55,812 bases of DNA, taken from assembly GCA_900318375.1 (NCBI GenBank), contig ONKG01000024.1, positions 1 to 55,812 on the forward strand. The letters run 5' to 3'. A program made the translations under genes and the position numbers. Below, piece after piece: positions 17,447-26,775 of the stretch. This DNA is from an uncultured Lachnospiraceae bacterium. GTDB taxonomy: Bacteria; Bacillota; Clostridia; Lachnospirales; Lachnospiraceae. Under the pieces are notes generated by a model, which ran no database searches, had not been told where the DNA came from, and worked only from the letters and a program-made list of their open reading frames with translations. How positions within the stretch are numbered: the stretch's first letter is position 1; each line of letters begins with the position of its first letter.

Positions 17447-20400
17447 ATGAACGTTTTTTCTGAACCGCTCAGAGAACTCAGGGATTATAACATACTGAAG
17501 GAGTGGCTGGAGTCCGCGAATGCAAGCGGGCAGACCGGGAGTCTTCTCGCGGACAGCTGTGTGGATCCGCAGAAGGCGCATCTTCTGTACGCACTGTGCA
17601 GGGAGGAGACGATCGCGGAATATGCCCGGCTGAGACTGGTGCTTACCTACAGTGATCTTCGTGCCAGGGAGATTGCCCAGGACTGTCTGTTTTACGACAA
17701 AAATGTCGCTGTTTTTCCGGCCAGAGACCTGATCTTTTATCAGGCGGACCTTCGAGGCAATGAGATCGATAAAGAACGCCTTCGCTGTCTTCGCAGGATC
17801 ATGGAAGGAAAGCCGGTGACGGTCGTGACGACCTTTTCGGCTCTTCTGACACCGCAGATTCCGGCCAGAGTCCTCAAGGGAAGTGTTCTGGGAATCGGAA
17901 AACGGGATATTGTGGACTTATCCGGGACGGCGGACAGGCTGGTCTCCATGGGCTATGAAAAAAACTATCAGGTCGAGAGGCCGGGACAGTTCGCTGTCCG
18001 CGGCGATATTCTGGATATCTTTGATCTGACGCAGGAAAACCCGATTCGTATCGAATTGTGGGACAATGAGGTGGAGACCATCCGCAGTTTTGATGTCCTG
18101 AGCCAGCGCTCCATAGAGTATCTGGAGTATGTGCGGATTTTTCCCGCATCGGAGATGATCCTGGACGATCTGAGGCTGCACGACGGTCTCAAAAGGATGA
18201 GATCGGAGGCGGACCGGGTCAGCGGTCAGTTCAGGGAAAAGGGGAATCCGGAGGCGGCAAACCGGATCGGGACGGAAATCGGGCGCATCACAGAGGAGGT
18301 GCGCGAACTTCATGTCTACACCGGACTTGAGAGTTTTATCCATTATTTTTATCCCATGACAGAAGGTCTGCTGGACCTGTTCACACCTGAGAAATCCCTT
18401 GTTTTTCTGGATGAACCACTCCGGATCCTGCAGCATGCGCGGACTGTCGAGACAGAATTCCGTGAGAGCATGATCAGCCGTTCGGAGAAGGGATATGTCC
18501 TTCCGGGGCAGATGGAACTGATCCGCCGGTCAGCCCAGGTGCTGGGGGCACTTGAACAGTATCGGCGTGTGGGCTTTTCCGTGCTCGCGGGTGTGCCCCT
18601 GGGCGGAGGAGCCTCTGTTTCTCTCCCGGATGATCCGGAGACATGGAGCCTGTCTTTTGACAAGACTGTGCAGATGCATGCCAGGGACGCGTCCCTGTCC
18701 GGGATGAGCTACGAGGTACTGCGTGAGAAACTGGCGCAGATGCGCAAAAAGAGAGAGCGGGTCATCATTGTATCCCCTTCCAGGACCCGGGCAAAGCGCC
18801 TGGCGGAAGACCTGACGGCGGACGATGTCACTTCCTATTACCGGGAGAATCCCGCCAGGGCCATGAAGCCGGGAGATATCATGACCTATGCCGGGAGGAT
18901 GCGCAAGGGTTTTGCCTATCCAGACCTTGGATTTACGATCTTTACGGAAGCGGATATTTTCGGAGAGGAAAAAAAGAAAAAGAAGAAGATCCGCCGCTAT
19001 GAAGGCGGTGAGAAGATCCGGAACTTCGCAGACCTGCGGATCGGCGACTACGTGGTCCACGAGCATTACGGGATCGGAGTCTACCGGGGTGTCGAGAAGA
19101 TCGAGGTAGACCATGTCGCGAGGGACTATCTGAAGATTGAGTACGGCGGGGGCGGCGTTCTTTTTGTGATGCCGACAGACCTGACTGTCCTGCAGAAATA
19201 TGCGGCCGCCGAGGGCGCGCGCAAGCCCAAGCTCAACAAGCTGGGCACGCAGGAGTGGAATAATACCCGCGGCAGGGTGAAGAAGGCTGTGGAACTGGTC
19301 GCGGACGACCTGGTCGAGCTCTATGCAAAGCGTCAGTCCAGGAAGGGCCATGTATATGGCAAAGACACGGTCTGGCAGAGGGAACTGGAGGAGATGTTCC
19401 CCTATCAGGAGACAGATGATCAGCTGGCTGCCATTGAAGACACCAAGCGGGACATGGAGAGCGGCAAGATCATGGACCGGCTGATCTGCGGTGACGTCGG
19501 ATACGGAAAGACAGAGATTGCGGTCCGGGCGGCCTTTAAGGCTGTGCAGGAGGGAATGCAGGTGGCAGTCCTGGTCCCCACCACGATCCTTGCCCAGCAG
19601 CACTACAATACTTTTTCGGAGAGAATGCACAGTTTTCCGGTCAACATTGAAGTGCTTTCCCGTTTCCGGACTTCAAAAGAACAGAAAAAGACGATCCATG
19701 ACCTGGAAAGAGGCATTGTGGATATTGTCGTCGGCACCCACCGGCTTTTGTCCAAGGATGTGAAATTCAAAAATCTCGGTCTTCTGATCGTGGATGAGGA
19801 GCAGCGTTTCGGCGTCACCCACAAGGAAAAGATCAAACAGATGAAGGAGGATGTCGACGTCCTGACACTCTCCGCGACCCCGATCCCCCGCACACTCCAT
19901 ATGAGTATGGTGGGCATCCGCGATATGAGTGTCCTGGAGGAGGCGCCGGGTGACCGCGTGCCCATCCAGACCTATGTCATGGAATACAACGAGGAAATGG
20001 TCCGCGAAGCCATCGTCCGCGAGCTCTCCCGCAAGGGGCAGGTCTATTACGTGCATAATCGTGTAAACGATATTGACCGGGCAGCCATCGAAGTACAGGA
20101 GATGGTGCCCGAAGCAAGGGTGTCCTTTGCCCACGGCAAGATGAAGGAATCCGAGCTGGAACAGATCATGTACGATTTCATCAGCGGAGATATCGATATT
20201 CTGGTCTCCACGACGATTATCGAGACAGGTCTTGATATTTCCAATGTCAACACGATCATCATCAGCGACGCGGACAAGATGGGTCTCTCCCAGCTCTATC
20301 AGCTGCGCGGACGTGTGGGCAGGACGGGCAGGACTGCCTATGCTTTTCTGATGTACAAGCGCGGGCAGATCCTGAGGGAGATCGCGGAGAAACGTCTCGC

Positions 20401-21061
20401 CGCCATCCGGGAATTCACGGAACTGGGGAGCGGCTTCCGCATCGCCATGCGCGATCTGGAGATCCGCGGCGCAGGCAGCATTCTGGGCCGTGCCCAGCAC
20501 GGAAACATGGAGGCGGTCGGATATGACCTTTATTGCAAACTCCTGGAGGGAGCCATCAGGAAGGCAAAGGGCGAGGAGATTGAAGAGGAAAAAAATGTCA
20601 CGGTAAATCTTCTCGTGGATGCTTTTCTGCCGGAAAACTATATCGTGAACGAGGAACAGAAGCTGGAGATCTACAAGAGGATCGCGGGAATCGACAGCGC
20701 GGCCGATGCAGAGGAGGTCCGGGGAGAGCTGGATGACCGATTCGGCGATCTGCCGCTCCCGGCGCAGAATCTCCTGCGCGTCGCCCTGATCCGGTCGGTC
20801 GCCTCGCGTCTGGAAATTGCTGAGATCACCGGCAGCAGCGGTTCTCTGCGCATCATACCGGATGCCGACGCCAGGGGACTGAAGGTGGAGAATATTCCCC
20901 GTCTGCTGCAGATCTACCGAGGGCATCTCTCTTTTACGGCCAAGGGAACGCCCCGGTTTCAGCTGGTCTATCCCGTGTCAGGAAGCATCATCAAGGATGA
21001 AGAGAAACTCCTGCAGGTGACAGAGGATCTTCTTGTAAATATGTCGAAGCTGCTGCGCTGA
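17447..21061 (+). CDS. mfd: Transcription-repair coupling factor
   Basis: A 1204-residue ATP-dependent translocase that removes RNA polymerase stalled at DNA damage and recruits UvrA. Domain order is canonical: UvrB-homology N-terminus (about residues 1-400, with QFAVRGDILDIF), RNA-polymerase-interacting domain (GDYVVHEHYGIGVYRGVEKI), RecG-like helicase with Walker A GDVGYGKTE, DEEQ box (IVDEEQRFGVTHKEK), motif III LSATPIPRTL, and the translocation/TRG motifs QLYQLRGRVGRTGRTAYAF; C-terminal TRCF domain (ENYIVNEEQKLEIYKRI). Start ATG at 17447 with GGAGGA. Length is within the family range (1,150-1,200). Confidence 0.98.
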   Translation: MNVFSEPLRELRDYNILKEWLESANASGQTGSLLADSCVDPQKAHLLYALCREETIAEYARLRLVLTYSDLRAREIAQDCLFYDKNVAVFPARDLIFYQADLRGNEIDKERLRCLRRIMEGKPVTVVTTFSALLTPQIPARVLKGSVLGIGKRDIVDLSGTADRLVSMGYEKNYQVERPGQFAVRGDILDIFDLTQENPIRIELWDNEVETIRSFDVLSQRSIEYLEYVRIFPASEMILDDLRLHDGLKRMRSEADRVSGQFREKGNPEAANRIGTEIGRITEEVRELHVYTGLESFIHYFYPMTEGLLDLFTPEKSLVFLDEPLRILQHARTVETEFRESMISRSEKGYVLPGQMELIRRSAQVLGALEQYRRVGFSVLAGVPLGGGASVSLPDDPETWSLSFDKTVQMHARDASLSGMSYEVLREKLAQMRKKRERVIIVSPSRTRAKRLAEDLTADDVTSYYRENPARAMKPGDIMTYAGRMRKGFAYPDLGFTIFTEADIFGEEKKKKKKIRRYEGGEKIRNFADLRIGDYVVHEHYGIGVYRGVEKIEVDHVARDYLKIEYGGGGVLFVMPTDLTVLQKYAAAEGARKPKLNKLGTQEWNNTRGRVKKAVELVADDLVELYAKRQSRKGHVYGKDTVWQRELEEMFPYQETDDQLAAIEDTKRDMESGKIMDRLICGDVGYGKTEIAVRAAFKAVQEGMQVAVLVPTTILAQQHYNTFSERMHSFPVNIEVLSRFRTSKEQKKTIHDLERGIVDIVVGTHRLLSKDVKFKNLGLLIVDEEQRFGVTHKEKIKQMKEDVDVLTLSATPIPRTLHMSMVGIRDMSVLEEAPGDRVPIQTYVMEYNEEMVREAIVRELSRKGQVYYVHNRVNDIDRAAIEVQEMVPEARVSFAHGKMKESELEQIMYDFISGDIDILVSTTIIETGLDISNVNTIIISDADKMGLSQLYQLRGRVGRTGRTAYAFLMYKRGQILREIAEKRLAAIREFTELGSGFRIAMRDLEIRGAGSILGRAQHGNMEAVGYDLYCKLLEGAIRKAKGEEIEEEKNVTVNLLVDAFLPENYIVNEEQKLEIYKRIAGIDSAADAEEVRGELDDRFGDLPLPAQNLLRVALIRSVASRLEIAEITGSSGSLRIIPDADARGLKVENIPRLLQIYRGHLSFTAKGTPRFQLVYPVSGSIIKDEEKLLQVTEDLLVNMSKLLR

Positions 21062-21113
21062 GAAGAGGGCTTTTCCGCATGCCGGGACATATGCCGGGAC
21101 GCCTGCCGGGTGT

Positions 21114-21146
21114 CCGCAAATGCCCGGGCAGACCCGGCATTTGCGG
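21114..21146. terminator. Hairpin between convergent mfd and pyrC
   Basis: CCGCAAATGCCCGGG and CCCGGCATTTGCGG form a 14-bp stem with one bulged base and a 4-nt loop. No T tract follows on either strand, so intrinsic termination is only plausible; its place between convergent genes supports a 3'-end role. Confidence 0.45.
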
Positions 21147-21225
21147 CGGCCGGACTTACTGTTAATTCTTCATCGCGCAAAAACCGTGACTTCATAACAG
21201 TCGCGGGATAGGCGGGCAGGACTTC

Positions 21226-22554
21226 TCAAGCGAGTCCTGAATCATTCCCGAAAGATTTTTGGTAGACCACTTCTCCGCCGCAGATCGTATAGCGGATCAG
21301 GCCGGGAACTTCCATTCCCAGGAAGGGGGAGTTGGAGGAGCGGGAAGCGAAGGGCTTCTCCACGGTCCAGACAGCCCCGGGATCAAACAGGACCAGATCA
21401 GCGGGCGCTCCCTCGCGGACGCGGCCGGCATTCAGGCCATAGAAATCTGCGGGATTGCAGGTGAGGCAGGCCAGGAACTGCAGCATGGACAGATGTCCCG
21501 GCTGTACGAGGTTTTTCAGACCCAGAGAGAAAGCGGTCTCGAGACCGATCATTCCGCTGGGGGCTTTTGTGAAGTCCTCCTGTGCCTTCTCATGGTCTGC
21601 GTGAGGGGCGTGATCGGTGGCGATCAGATCGATCGTACCGTCCGCGAGGCCGGCAATGATTGCCCGGCGGTCTGCCTCTGTGCGCAGGGGAGGATTGACC
21701 TTGGCCAGAGTGCCGCAGCGGAGGACAGCTTCCTCTGTCAGAGAGAAGTGATGCGGTGTCGCTTCCGCGTGAATGCGGGGGTTCAGCTTTCTGGCATTGC
21801 GGACCAGGTCCACGCCTTCTGCTGTGGAGATGTGCTGGATACAGAGCGGGGCACCGGTCTTTACAGCCAGATCCACGTCTCTGCGGATTAGGGTGATCTC
21901 CGCTTCGCGGGGAGAGCCGGCAAGATTCAGGGCCTGAGCTGCAGCGCCTCCCCCGTTGATCCCGTTCTGGGAGATGAGGTTTTTGTCCTCTTCATGGAGG
22001 CTGACAGGCAGGTTGAGGCGTTTTGCCGCTTCGAGTGCCTCCTCAAGGACAGAGGCATCCATGATCGGGACTCCGTCGTCGGTAAAACCGGCAGCGCCGG
22101 CTGCTGCCAGCGCGTCGAAGTCGACGGGCTTTTGACCCTTCATGCCCTGTGTGACATTTGCGCAGCTGTAGAGGCGGATCTTTTCGTTTTCCGCGCGTTT
22201 CAGGATGTCCGAGAGGACCGGCACGCTGTCTACGACAGGATTGGTGTTGGCCATCAGAATAATACTGGTGTAACCGCCCTTTGCCGCGGCCAGGGATCCT
22301 GTGTGCAGATCCTCTTTGTGAGTGTATCCGGGATCTCGGAAATGAGCGTGGGTATCGATGAGTCCGGGGGCGGCGCAGAGCCCTTCCGCGTCGAGAACAC
22401 GAAGGGGGGAGCCGGCACTGTCAGGACCCGCGGCTGTCTTTTCGGACAGATTCTGTCCGATTTTCAGAAATTTACCATTTTCAATTAGAAGATCTGTTTT
22501 TTCCTCTCTGCCGGAGGCGGGATCATACAGAAATACATTTTTTATAAGAAACAT
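21226..22554 (-). CDS. pyrC: Dihydroorotase
   Basis: Zinc amidohydrolase closing carbamoyl-aspartate to dihydroorotate in de novo pyrimidine synthesis. The 442-residue protein has the metal motif DTHAHFRDPGYTHKED, the ANTNPVVDS substrate loop, the later His ligands (SLHEED, CIQHISTAEGV) and the catalytic IATDHAPHADHEK segment, as in class I (PyrC/AllB-like) dihydroorotases of Gram-positives. Start ATG at 22554. It is transcribed divergently from plsC-pyrK-pyrD, so the next two steps of the pathway are close by. The gap between them holds the hairpin cluster at 22696-22810. Confidence 0.95.
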   Translation of the reverse strand: MFLIKNVFLYDPASGREEKTDLLIENGKFLKIGQNLSEKTAAGPDSAGSPLRVLDAEGLCAAPGLIDTHAHFRDPGYTHKEDLHTGSLAAAKGGYTSIILMANTNPVVDSVPVLSDILKRAENEKIRLYSCANVTQGMKGQKPVDFDALAAAGAAGFTDDGVPIMDASVLEEALEAAKRLNLPVSLHEEDKNLISQNGINGGGAAAQALNLAGSPREAEITLIRRDVDLAVKTGAPLCIQHISTAEGVDLVRNARKLNPRIHAEATPHHFSLTEEAVLRCGTLAKVNPPLRTEADRRAIIAGLADGTIDLIATDHAPHADHEKAQEDFTKAPSGMIGLETAFSLGLKNLVQPGHLSMLQFLACLTCNPADFYGLNAGRVREGAPADLVLFDPGAVWTVEKPFASRSSNSPFLGMEVPGLIRYTICGGEVVYQKSFGNDSGLA

Positions 22555-22695
22555 GTGTCTGCTCCTTGATCTTTATGGAAATACTGTGCTGCAGAAGGAT
22601 GCCGGATTTGTTCCGGTGTTCCATATCCAGTATAGCATAAATCGGAAGTATTTCGGCAGACAGAAGTGTCTGTCAGTGATCTGCGTGACGATACA

Positions 22696-22810
22696 TGTAC
22701 ACGCCCTTCGAGAGGCGTGTACAGTAAGGCGTTAGTTACACGCCCTGTCGAGGGCGTGTACATGTAACGTCGCGTTCGACGATTCCAATACGCTTCGCGT
22801 GCGTCGAACG
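22696..22810. repeat. Cluster of three palindromes in the pyrC-plsC gap
   Basis: (1) TGTACACGCC/GGCGTGTACA, 22696-22705 and 22714-22723; (2) TACACGCCCT/AGGGCGTGTA with a GTCG tetraloop, 22737-22746 and 22751-22760; (3) CGTTCGACG/CGTCGAACG, 22773-22781 and 22802-22810. The first two share the core ACACGCC and look like copies of one REP-like element. The first two have no gaps in their stems. Confidence 0.85.
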
Positions 22811-22903
22811 CCGTAAAACTCCGGTTTTTGTAGGGCTGTAACAGTCGTTACTTGTGTTTCTTTTAATGAATAGGAGTATTTGTTTTAAAAAACTGTCTCC
22901 ATG

Positions 22904-22912
22904 TGGTATACT
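22904..22912 (+). promoter_or_regulatory. Extended -10 promoter for plsC-pyrK-pyrD
   Basis: TGGTATACT (TGn plus TATACT at 22907-22912), 120 bp upstream of the plsC start. A TTGTTT at 22880-22885 is a poor -35 with a 21-bp gap, so an extended -10 promoter is the better reading. Confidence 0.45.
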
Positions 22913-23031
22913 ATTTTGACAAGTGTACAACAACCCGGTGTGGGTGTGAGCGGCATACGTACGAACTGTGTAAACTTTATAAACTGCAGTGTGCGCCCTT
23001 TCGGGGCAGGCACTGCCGGAAAGGTTGTTTT

Positions 23032-23772
23032 ATGTGGATATTTCGTCTGGCACTGACAGCCATTGTCCTTGTGCTGGTACTGTTGATTGGTGTTATTGAG
23101 CATGTGATCACCCTGGTGGTCGGAAAATTCAATCCGCAGAAAGCCCTGCAGATGAGAAGTGGATATATCAGATTTGGATTTAAACTGGTCTGGCTGGTCG
23201 CGGCCGGCAAAACCCGGGTGATCGGACTTGAGAAGATCCCGACGGACAGAGCAGTCCTTTTTGTCGGCAATCACCGGAGTATGCTGGATGTCGTGATCTG
23301 CGGGTCTCTGATTCCCTTCCCGGTCGGATTTATCTCAAAAATCGAACTGGAGAAAATCCCTCTCCTGCGGATGCAGATGAGGGATATCAATTGTCTCTTC
23401 CTCGACAGAAAGGATGACAGGAAAGCGCTGAAAGTGATCCTGAAGGCCATCGAACTGGTCAAGGGCGGGCAGTCCATGTTTATTTTCCCGGAGGGAACGC
23501 GTTCCAAAGAGGAAGGAAAATTCCTTCCCTTTCATGCGGGAAGTTTCAAGATCGCGACCAAGGCCAAGGCGCCGATCGTGCCTGTCACGATCGTGGGAAC
23601 AGGGGATATCCTGGAAGATCATTTCCCTAAAATAAAGGCTGCGCCGGTAGTTGTCGAGTTCGGCGATCCGATCGAGACTGCTTCGATGAGCCGCGATGAG
23701 CAGAAAGAACTCCCGGACCGTGTCCGCAATCTGATCATGGAGACCTACGAGCGCAATAAAAAGCTGTTGTGA
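23032..23772 (+). CDS. plsC: 1-acyl-sn-glycerol-3-phosphate acyltransferase
   Basis: Membrane-associated acyltransferase making phosphatidic acid from lysophosphatidic acid. The 246-residue protein starts with a hydrophobic segment (FRLALTAIVLVLVLLIGVI) and contains the NHxxxxD catalytic motif as NHRSMLD, the FPEGTRS acceptor motif and PIVPVTIVGTG. The open frame runs upstream to 22903, but that part covers the promoter and reads Cys-rich and unlike the family; the ATG at 23032 (MWIFRLAL), with AAAGG upstream, is the sensible start. It precedes pyrK by about 105 bp. Confidence 0.93.
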   Translation: MWIFRLALTAIVLVLVLLIGVIEHVITLVVGKFNPQKALQMRSGYIRFGFKLVWLVAAGKTRVIGLEKIPTDRAVLFVGNHRSMLDVVICGSLIPFPVGFISKIELEKIPLLRMQMRDINCLFLDRKDDRKALKVILKAIELVKGGQSMFIFPEGTRSKEEGKFLPFHAGSFKIATKAKAPIVPVTIVGTGDILEDHFPKIKAAPVVVEFGDPIETASMSRDEQKELPDRVRNLIMETYERNKKLL

Positions 23773-23877
23773 AGAATTGTCCCGGAAACGGCTGCAGACG
23801 GCATCGGACCAGCATTGCTGAAAAAGCCGGACAGCTGTATACGAAAAACAGCATTCGAACAGGAGACATTCAGACTG

Positions 23878-24678
23878 ATGAAAAAAAAGACAACTATGAC
23901 TGTCCTTGACAGCCATATGCTGGCACAGGATATCTGGTCCCTGGAACTGGCCTATGCCCCGGAGGATATTCCGGACGAGGTCCGTCCCGGGCAGTTCGCC
24001 GGACTGTATCCCGCAGGAGGAGATATGATTCTCATGCGCCCCATCAGCATCTGCAGATGGGACGGCACAAGAGGCACACTCCGGTTTGTCTACCGTGCCG
24101 CGGGAAAGGGAACCCGCTCCTTTACTTCGCTCAGAGCAGGCGACCGGATCGATATGCTCGGCATTCTGGGCAACGGATATGATCTGGAAAAACTCCGTGG
24201 AAAACATGTCCTTCTGCTGGGCGGCGGGATCGGCGTTCCTCCCATGCTGGAACTTGCGGCGGCGCTTCAGGGGACTGCGGATTCGGGAACGAAGGTCACT
24301 GCAGTGATGGGCTACAGAAACAGCGGGCTTTTCCTCAAAGACGAGATGGAAGTCTTCGCAGATGTTTACACAGCCACAGAGGACGGAAGTGCCGGAACAA
24401 AGGGCAATGTCCTGGATGCGGTGCGGGAAAATAAAATTCAGGCAGATGTCGTCTGTGCCTGCGGACCGCTTCCCATGCTTCGCGCCATCAAGCGTTATGC
24501 GCAGGAGAAGAACATTCCGGCTTATATCTCTCTGGAGGAGCGGATGGCCTGCGGCGTAGGCGTATGTCTGGGCTGCGTGGCAAAGACAACAAAGGTTGAC
24601 GATCATTCAAAGGTGCACAATGCGCGCGTCTGCGTGGAGGGACCTGTCTTTTCGGCGGACGATGTGGATCTGGACTGA
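23878..24678 (+). CDS. pyrK: Dihydroorotate dehydrogenase B, electron-transfer subunit
   Basis: Iron-sulfur flavoprotein that passes electrons from dihydroorotate dehydrogenase PyrD to NAD+. The 266-residue protein has the FAD-binding region (RPISICRWDG, RFVYRAAGKGTRSFTSLRAGD), the NAD-binding loop LLLGGGIGVPPMLELA and the [2Fe-2S] cysteines C225, C230, C233 and C252 (MACGVGVCLGC...VCVEGPVF). An in-frame ATG exists at 23815, but the ATG at 23878 follows AGGAG, if at a long spacing, and fits the family length. pyrD follows 65 bp downstream. Confidence 0.95.
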   Translation: MKKKTTMTVLDSHMLAQDIWSLELAYAPEDIPDEVRPGQFAGLYPAGGDMILMRPISICRWDGTRGTLRFVYRAAGKGTRSFTSLRAGDRIDMLGILGNGYDLEKLRGKHVLLLGGGIGVPPMLELAAALQGTADSGTKVTAVMGYRNSGLFLKDEMEVFADVYTATEDGSAGTKGNVLDAVRENKIQADVVCACGPLPMLRAIKRYAQEKNIPAYISLEERMACGVGVCLGCVAKTTKVDDHSKVHNARVCVEGPVFSADDVDLD

Positions 24679-24743
24679 AAAATACAATAATTCGGAGCGT
24701 GAACTGCAGCGGTTTATCCGCCTGATATATAGAGGAATCTCCA

Positions 24744-25685
24744 TTGAATACTTGTCAATCATCGAATAAAATATCATTACAGAAACCGGACATGTCCGTA
24801 ACTATAGCGGGCGTGACCTTAAAAAATCCTGTGCTGACGGCTTCGGGCACTTTCGGATCCGGTCTCGAGTATGCGGAATTTATAGACCTTGCCCGCCTGG
24901 GCGGTGTAGTGACCAAGGGTGTTTCCAATGTACCCTGGCCCGGGAATCCCACACCCCGGGTGACCGAGGTCAGTGCCGGCATGCTCAATGCGATCGGCCT
25001 GCAGAATCCGGGCATGGAGGTCTTTATTGAAAGAGACCTTGCTTTTCTGAAGGGTGTCGATACGAAGGTGATCGTCAATGTCTGCGGAAAGAGTGTCGAG
25101 GATTATCTCGATGTTGTCCGCCGCCTGCAGAACGAGGCTGTGGATATGCTCGAGATCAATGTGTCGTGTCCGAACGTAAAAGAAGGCGCTATTGCCTTCG
25201 GACAGAATCCGGATGCGCTTTATGACATTACCTGCAGGATCAAAAAAGAGGCGGCACAGCCTGTGATCATGAAGCTGACGCCCAATGTGACCGACATTAC
25301 GCAGATGGCACGCGCGGCGGAAGCCGGCGGCGCGGATGCGATCTCCCTGATCAATACCATCACGGGAGCCAAAATTGATATAGAAAAAAGACAGTTTGTA
25401 CTTGCCAACAAGACCGGAGGCCTCTCCGGCCCCGCCATCAAACCGGTTGCGGTGCGCATGGTCTGGCAGGCAGCAAATGCGGTCTCCATTCCCGTGATCG
25501 GCATGGGAGGGATCGCCACGGCGGAGGACGCCATCGAATTCATGATGGCCGGTGCCTCTGCAGTTGCCGTAGGAGCCATGAATTTCCATGATCCTTATGC
25601 GACGGTCCGTGTGGCTGAAGGCATGGAAAAATGGTGCGAAACCCACGGTGTGGACAGAGTATCTTCTCTGACCGGGATTGTCTGA
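24744..25685 (+). CDS. pyrD: Dihydroorotate dehydrogenase B, catalytic subunit
   Basis: FMN enzyme oxidising dihydroorotate to orotate, working with PyrK (class 1B, NAD-linked). In the 313 residues: VTIAGVTLKNPVLTASGTFG, NAIGLQNPGMEVF, the catalytic-cysteine segment EINVSCPNVKEG, IMKLTPNVTD, SLINTITG, and the FMN phosphate site IPVIGMGGIATAEDAIEF. The start is taken as TTG at 24744 because GAGG lies 8 nt upstream; an ATG at 24792 would shorten it by 16 residues and has no ribosome site. The length of about 300 agrees with class 1B enzymes. Confidence 0.95.
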   Translation: MNTCQSSNKISLQKPDMSVTIAGVTLKNPVLTASGTFGSGLEYAEFIDLARLGGVVTKGVSNVPWPGNPTPRVTEVSAGMLNAIGLQNPGMEVFIERDLAFLKGVDTKVIVNVCGKSVEDYLDVVRRLQNEAVDMLEINVSCPNVKEGAIAFGQNPDALYDITCRIKKEAAQPVIMKLTPNVTDITQMARAAEAGGADAISLINTITGAKIDIEKRQFVLANKTGGLSGPAIKPVAVRMVWQAANAVSIPVIGMGGIATAEDAIEFMMAGASAVAVGAMNFHDPYATVRVAEGMEKWCETHGVDRVSSLTGIV

Positions 25686-25704
25686 TCCCGTCATGTAAAT
25701 AAAA

Positions 25705-25830
25705 ATGTATGCAGCTGAGTCTTTAACAACCCGGCAGCCGATTCGTAAGGAAGCCGTCATCGCAAAGGGCAGAATTGTTATAGAGGGGGATGGTTCTGCT
25801 GCTGTGCGGATGACTGCAGATGATGAATAG
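25705..25830 (+). CDS. Possible small protein upstream of ispE
   Basis: A 41-codon frame from ATG 25705 to TAG 25828-25830, ending 2 bp before the ispE start. The product begins MYAAESLTTRQPIRKEAVIA and is charged and soluble. I do not recognise it. There is no good ribosome site, so it may be only the open end of a leader; its position, exactly filling the pyrD-ispE gap, is the main reason to record it. Confidence 0.25.
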   Translation: MYAAESLTTRQPIRKEAVIAKGRIVIEGDGSAAVRMTADDE

Positions 25831-25832
25831 AT

Positions 25833-26726
25833 ATGAAAAAAACACTTACCAGAAACGCCTGTGCGAAAATCAATCTGGGTCTTGATGTCGTGGGCGTCCG
25901 CGAGGACGGCTACCATCTTCTGCGCATGGTCATGCAGCAGATTGACCTTTTTGACACGCTGACATTTACTGTTACGGACGCACAGGGAGCAGGAAAAATC
26001 CGCCTTATTGACGAGAGCGGCCTGTCTCCGGCAGGTGAAGACAATCTGATCTGCCGCGCGATCCGCATGATGGAAGAGAAATACGACCTGCATGCGGATG
26101 TCGATGTACGTCTTATCAAACGGATTCCGGTTGCGGCCGGTCTCGCGGGAGGAAGCACGGACGCGGCAGCGGCATTTTGTGCGATCAGAGATCTTCTGGT
26201 GCCGCAGGTGTCGGATCAGGAACTAATGGAACTTGGTGTTCGTCTGGGTGCGGACATCCCTTATTGCATTGCCGGCGGGACAAAGCTCGCGGAAGGAATC
26301 GGAGAGATTCTCACAGAGCTGCCGCCCATGCCGGAGTGTGCCATTGTCCTTATCAAACCGGAAGCCTCTGCCTCCACAGCACATGTGTATCGTGCCGTGG
26401 ATGAGCTGGGGGAGTATCATCATCCGGATATTGACGGACAGATTGCCGCATTGCATGCCGGTGATCTGCAGGGGCTGGCGCTAAGATGCGAAAATGTTCT
26501 TGAACTTGTCACCGGGGCGGATCTTCCAGTCATTGGCAGCATTGAAGACTTCCTTAAGAGACAAGGGGCGCTGACCGCCCGGATGAGCGGCAGCGGACCC
26601 AGTGTTTTTGGTATTTTTGAAACCCGGACGGACGCGGAAAAAACCCGCGAAGCTTTTCTGCGAACGGAATCTGCAAAAGGATGCCGCATCTTTGTCTGCA
26701 CACCGGTGTCCTCTGCAGAGAAGTGA
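25833..26726 (+). CDS. ispE: 4-diphosphocytidyl-2-C-methyl-D-erythritol kinase
   Basis: GHMP-family kinase of the non-mevalonate (MEP) isoprenoid pathway, phosphorylating CDP-ME at O2. The 297-residue protein opens with RNACAKINLGLDVVGVREDGYH (split by the family's KINLxL motif), has the ATP loop PVAAGLAGGSTDAAA, and the C-terminal MSGSGPSVFGIF. Length matches the family (280-310). It begins at the ATG at 25833 and is followed by the GntR regulator 49 bp later. Confidence 0.95.
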   Translation: MKKTLTRNACAKINLGLDVVGVREDGYHLLRMVMQQIDLFDTLTFTVTDAQGAGKIRLIDESGLSPAGEDNLICRAIRMMEEKYDLHADVDVRLIKRIPVAAGLAGGSTDAAAAFCAIRDLLVPQVSDQELMELGVRLGADIPYCIAGGTKLAEGIGEILTELPPMPECAIVLIKPEASASTAHVYRAVDELGEYHHPDIDGQIAALHAGDLQGLALRCENVLELVTGADLPVIGSIEDFLKRQGALTARMSGSGPSVFGIFETRTDAEKTREAFLRTESAKGCRIFVCTPVSSAEK

Positions 26727-26775
26727 TTTCTCGATTTCTGAGAAAAGGAAATCGGCGGATACCTGGAGGCTAAAT

